In this document: piece by piece, positions 60,177 through 64,000 of the stretch | Position numbering within the stretch: the stretch's first letter is position 1 | Layout: each line of letters begins with the position of its first letter | Program-made: the position numbers and the translations under genes | The notes under the pieces: model-generated | What the model was told of the DNA's origin: nothing | Seen by the model: the letters and a program-made list of their open reading frames with translations, nothing else | Database searches by the model: none | NCBI GenBank assembly: GCA_022496805.1 | Contig: CM040094.1 | Coordinates: 9,075,501 to 9,139,500, forward strand | DNA from: Pohlia nutans | Lineage: Eukaryota > Streptophyta > Bryopsida > Bryales > Mniaceae | DNA length: 64,000 nt | Direction of reading: 5' to 3'

Positions 60177-60945
60177 GTGAAGAGTCAAGTGGATTTTCCA
60201 GTGGTGTCATAGTCTATCGTGAATACCTTTAATGAATAGTGGCACTCCAAGTGCCACTACTCAAATTGGCTTGAAGTGCTCTTACGATATTAAATGAGTT
60301 CATTACAAACCTAGTACCAGTATAGAATTAGAAGCTTTCAATGAAACACCTGTTGGAGATATTGTTGGTTTATAGTACACTTCGAATATTGGATCATCCA
60401 TATTTAGAAATTGACCATTTTAAAGCTTTGACATTGTGTTCACTACACAAGAATATTGTGACCACTACATGTGAGAAAGATGACCGTTACGCATGTATTT
60501 TACTAGTTATGGGGCAGTCTATTGACCATTTAGAGGATTTAGACAACACCAAAAATTCATTGAAACTTCATGCTTTGTTAAAAAATTATAATTTCTATTG
60601 CAATAAACTTCTCTTACATATATACCCATATGTGAAAAATAAAACAAAATGGTATTTTTGCAGCTACTCCACGTATGCATAACAACCAATATTTCCATAA
60701 CGGGGTCATTTACTTTTTTGAGGGGGTTGGCTACTGTGTGGTGCAGGATTGGGGTGTGGGATGCGGGTGTGAATATTTTTGGAGTATTTTGTCATTTCAA
60801 CATTGCCATGTGGCACTTTAGATTTAGTGTTCAAAATTTGAGGTTTAGAGAACATCATTGTTAATGTTAAAGAATATTTTGAAAAATATATTCTGCCCGA
60901 CCTTGCATCCACATCCTCACCACGCAGTACTTGATCCCTTAGTAG
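60177..60945. other. Spacer without recognisable gene
   Basis: Contains a 113-residue open frame (60341-60682) with no motif I recognise and AT-rich codon content like the surrounding spacer. Confidence 0.35.
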
Positions 60946-60947
60946 TA

Positions 60948-61204
60948 AGGTAGAAGCACCTAAAACCAACAGTGTACCTAATTGTAACATAATTTAGAGC
61001 ATGCAAACATTTTAGAATGAAAATCTAAGCACAACATAGAGACTTTGTTGTAATTTGACCGAAATGATAAGCTATCTAAATCCTAAACCCTAAACCTTAA
61101 ATTTACATTCTAGAATGACTATCGAGCCTAGATTTTGTTACAATTAAGTACACTATTGATTTTGTTGCAATTAGGTACAATATTGGTTTTAGGTGCTCCT
61201 ACCT
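60948..61204. mobile_element. AGGT-ended MITE with TA duplication
   Basis: TA (60946-60947, 61205-61206) flanks AGGTAGAAGCACCTAAAACC and GGTTTTAGGTGCTCCTACCT. The arms continue with CAGTGTACCTAATTGTAAC-like inverted sequence. 257 bp, non-coding. Confidence 0.82.
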
Positions 61205-61365
61205 TACATATGGAAGTGCAAAGAAAAATGAGCAGATATTAGATTGACCCATTTACCAATGCATGGATTGTCAAGAAGATGAGAGAGGACATTTGAGAAT
61301 AAGGTGGCAACAAATCTGACTTTCTCTCACTGGCTTTCTTCAGTTCTCTACACATGTCCCATCTA

Positions 61366-61762
61366 AGGTTGGATAACCTATTACCACCACCTCCCCTAAT
61401 TATAACATGTAGACTTTTCTTGGGGCCACCATAGTTGAGACGCAAAACCATCAATTTCACTATTCAGGTAGACCAATGGCATGCTAAGCATTGCGAAGAA
61501 ATAGTTGGTGGTTTTGGGTATCATGATGAGTGAAAGTGAGTACCACATGGTGTGGACATGGGAAAATCAAGAGGTTTGATTTGGGTCAAAGATTACTTTC
61601 CACTTTGAAATTTTGTATAAAATTGACAAATGCGAATTAGATGTTGCAAATTTTTGCAATCCTCATCAAAACCTATTTCGAATGCGGTCATTTTTTTCCG
61701 AATTTAGCACTGCCAAAAATAGGCCAGATTGCTTAAGTTGGTGGTAACAGGTTATCCAACCT
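61366..61762. mobile_element. AGGT-ended MITE with TA duplication
   Basis: TA (61364-61365, 61763-61764) flanks AGGTTGGATAACCTATTACC and GGTAACAGGTTATCCAACCT; 397 bp, non-coding. Related to 26266-26663 and to the fragment at 59616. Confidence 0.85.
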
Positions 61763-61764
61763 TA

Positions 61765-62637
61765 AGTCAGAGGAAAACAATATCTTTGGACCATTGGACA
61801 TTATGCAACTTCCAGGAAATAAGCAAGCATTATAACAAGAATAGAAATTCTTCGTGTACTTTCCAAGTGTGCATGGGCTCCAGAGTGTAAACTTGTCCTA
61901 TGTGCATGTGTACTTTTCCATCAGCACCTCAAAATTGCGCTCTGAAGGTCATCCAAAAATCAGAGAGCAAACTATGTAGTTCTCCATCAACATCACTTAA
62001 TAAGACTCTGAAAATAATAAGTAAGCCACTCACATGAGCCATAATAATAAGTAAGCCTGAAAATAATAAGTAAGCCATGCATGAATTGTATAGTATACCG
62101 TAATCTTGATGTGTAATTAATCCTAAAACGTCAAGAGGGTCTGGGTGGGGCAGCCCGGAAGGCATTTAAATTTTCGGAGGAGAAAAATAAAAATAAAAAT
62201 GAAAAAAAGTGAAAAAACGGCTTTGTTGGCCACCACTGTAGTACTACAGCACTTTTCAAGAAACGACCTTAGCTACCACAACCTCAACTCTTGTTCATTT
62301 TGATAACTTTGATTGCTTGCCAATGATTCCACAATCTCCCAAATGAAGCGCAAATTTGAAATCTAGATTGCTTTTTTAGTAGCTTTCTAACGCATCAATC
62401 CTTGTTTGGTTTGGTTGAGAAAATCTACTTTTTTCTTCATCATTCTCTCATCCATAGGACTTGCTTTGATGTTTAAGGGTTAAGAAGATAAGAAATACTC
62501 CTGTAGCTTGAATCGTTTCGAGGGCCAACTGCCTCTCCTTCCTTTACATTGTTGATATGAGTTCTAGCCCTGGCCCTTTCTCATGGGCCTCCAGTTGGGC
62601 CTTCTGAGGAAATTTTGTTACCTTGTCTAGGAAATCT
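61765..62637. other. Spacer without recognisable gene
   Basis: A short tandem pattern of AATAATAAGTAAGCC occurs at 62010-62075. A GTTTAAGGGTTAA word near 62470 resembles a piggyBac-like right end but has no left partner. Confidence 0.4.
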
Positions 62638-62641
62638 TTAA

Positions 62642-63197
62642 CCCCTAAAGGACCAAGTGTCCTAATTAGAACATTTCAATGTTCGGGTAGGTTCCCATGG
62701 TGTCAATTTTTTATTTTTATTTTTGAAATAAATCATGTGAATTTGGTATGTCAATACAAAAATGGGAATCTAATTTTTTTTGATTCCGACTTTTTAAGTG
62801 GAAGTTATGGAACGAAAGGGGTTTTTTTGGGGAGAATGGGCAGTGCGGCAGGGCTCAAAATAAACCTCAAAAATTATTATTTTTCAACTTTAACCGTAGG
62901 ATCTTGTTAAAGATTACCAAGAGAGTACATGGTAAAATTTTCATAGAATTTGACCGTACAGATTGCAGGATTATAGCGTTTGAAGTGAAAAAGATGAAAT
63001 TGCAGTCTTTTGGATATTTTTTGACCGTCTTAGAAGACATGGGAATTTTTTTTAAATTGGTTAAAAAAATCTTAAATTTTATTTAAATGTTTGATTTGGT
63101 GTTTTCTATCAAGAGGAAAAAAAAAATTCACAAGAAAATGTATATAAAGAGGTGAAAATGATGCTCAAAAACAGGAAAAACCGCGGTCCTTTAGGGG
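62642..63197 (+). mobile_element. PiggyBac-like MITE, family H
   Basis: TTAA (62638-62641, 63198-63201) flanks CCCCTAAAGGACCAAG and CGGTCCTTTAGGGG; 556 bp. The first bases, up to TAGAACATTT and GGGTAGGTTCC, match 41035-42336, so it is a shorter member of that family. Confidence 0.9.
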
Positions 63198-63201
63198 TTA
63201 A

Positions 63202-64000
63202 GGATGCAATTTTGTTCCACTTGTGTAGTACAAATAAAAAATTCCTCCTCCAAAATTTTCCAACCCATATAACGGAGTTTTAATTTCTTCAAATAGTCAA
63301 TATTAAGTGAAATATACACATCAAAATATTTGCATAATTATCCTAAAGTCATTTAATCTTTGACCATGTAGAATTTTCACAATGTTATTTATTTTTCCAA
63401 AGTGTGTCAAATGAATATTTCTTTGTTTATTTTTATGGTCTCATGAACGCATTTCGATGACCTACTTTGTAGCAATGGAAAAAAATTGCAAATTTAATTA
63501 GTTGAGGTAATAAATTACTTTTTTTACTTCATTTTGGTGTACACTATATTGCACAAAAAGAAATTTCTTAAAGAATGAAAGGAAAGCTGTGAATATGGTC
63601 TTCAAAAATGAAAAAAAACCCGTTTAAGGGTTGATCTTCTAATGTAGGGGGAGTGCGGGTAAGAGGCAGGGGGTAGCTAGACTAGAAAAGCTAGTAGATG
63701 GGGGCATGGGGACATATCATAGTGACGTGAGGAGAGGCAAGGCCGAGGCAAGTTAGCCTGCCCTCTAGCCTTGGCCCGTTTTGAGGGCCGTGAATATTTA
63801 GATTTGTATTTACTATCTCCCTCTATATAAATTGTTGACCAATCCATGAACATCCATTTTTCCAGAGCTAAAAGAGCTATCCAAAGTACTATTAGAGATG
63901 CTCTAAGACACTAAAATATGTAGAAAGTACACATGTAGAAAAGATCATTCCCGTATAACCAACTAAAATGACAAGTGATGGATTTCTATGCCAAAAGTGA
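63202..64000. other. Right-edge spacer
   Basis: AT-rich to about 63640, then a purine-rich stretch. No gene or transposon end recognised up to the window edge. Confidence 0.4.

Overview
The window is nuclear DNA from a land plant, or at least a streptophyte. It is AT-rich, its genes are split by many short GT-AG introns, and four of the five recognisable genes are typical plant housekeeping genes. Gene structures were worked out by joining conserved protein segments at splice sites whose phases agree. No organelle, bacterial or viral gene block is present. The species cannot be fixed from sequence alone. The abundance of TTAA/CCC-ended (piggyBac-type) elements and an unusual RNase H retroelement would be odd for a flowering plant and point towards a bryophyte or another early-branching lineage (inference).

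Layout. 1-7435 (minus): sterol delta-7 reductase (DWF5/DHCR7), 11 exons visible, 3' end off the left edge, introns full of small DNA transposons. 8303-12786 (minus): complete nine-exon TOM1-like VHS-GAT ubiquitin-sorting protein. 13365-18100: transposon-rich spacer. 18772-25490 (plus): complete 17-exon FTSH11 organellar AAA protease, 792 residues. 25491-43284: about 18 kb of nested repeats, including a decayed RNase H-bearing non-LTR-like retroelement (about 28140-32250). 43285-45765 (plus): complete nine-exon phosphomannomutase, 246 residues. 46668-53465: repeats, including three diverged tandem copies of a roughly 1-1.8 kb unit and GC-richer minisatellites. 54620-56800 (plus): five internal exons of an unidentified Gly/Trp-rich protein. 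56878-64000: more small transposons, no recognisable gene.

The genes serve unrelated functions (sterol synthesis, endosomal sorting of ubiquitinated cargo, organellar membrane protein quality control, GDP-mannose supply) and nothing suggests a functional cluster.

The most striking signal is the repeat layer. At least fifteen elements begin CCC and end GGG and sit between TTAA tetranucleotides, the diagnostic signature of piggyBac-type non-autonomous elements. One insertion can be checked directly, because other copies of its host repeat retain the single-TTAA empty site. Another has interrupted the retroelement reading frame, which becomes continuous in phase when the insertion plus one TTAA is discounted. 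Around these lie pogo/Tigger-like, Stowaway-like and Harbinger-like elements, a TA-targeting AGGT-ended group and two tRNA-derived SINE-like copies, several of them nested.
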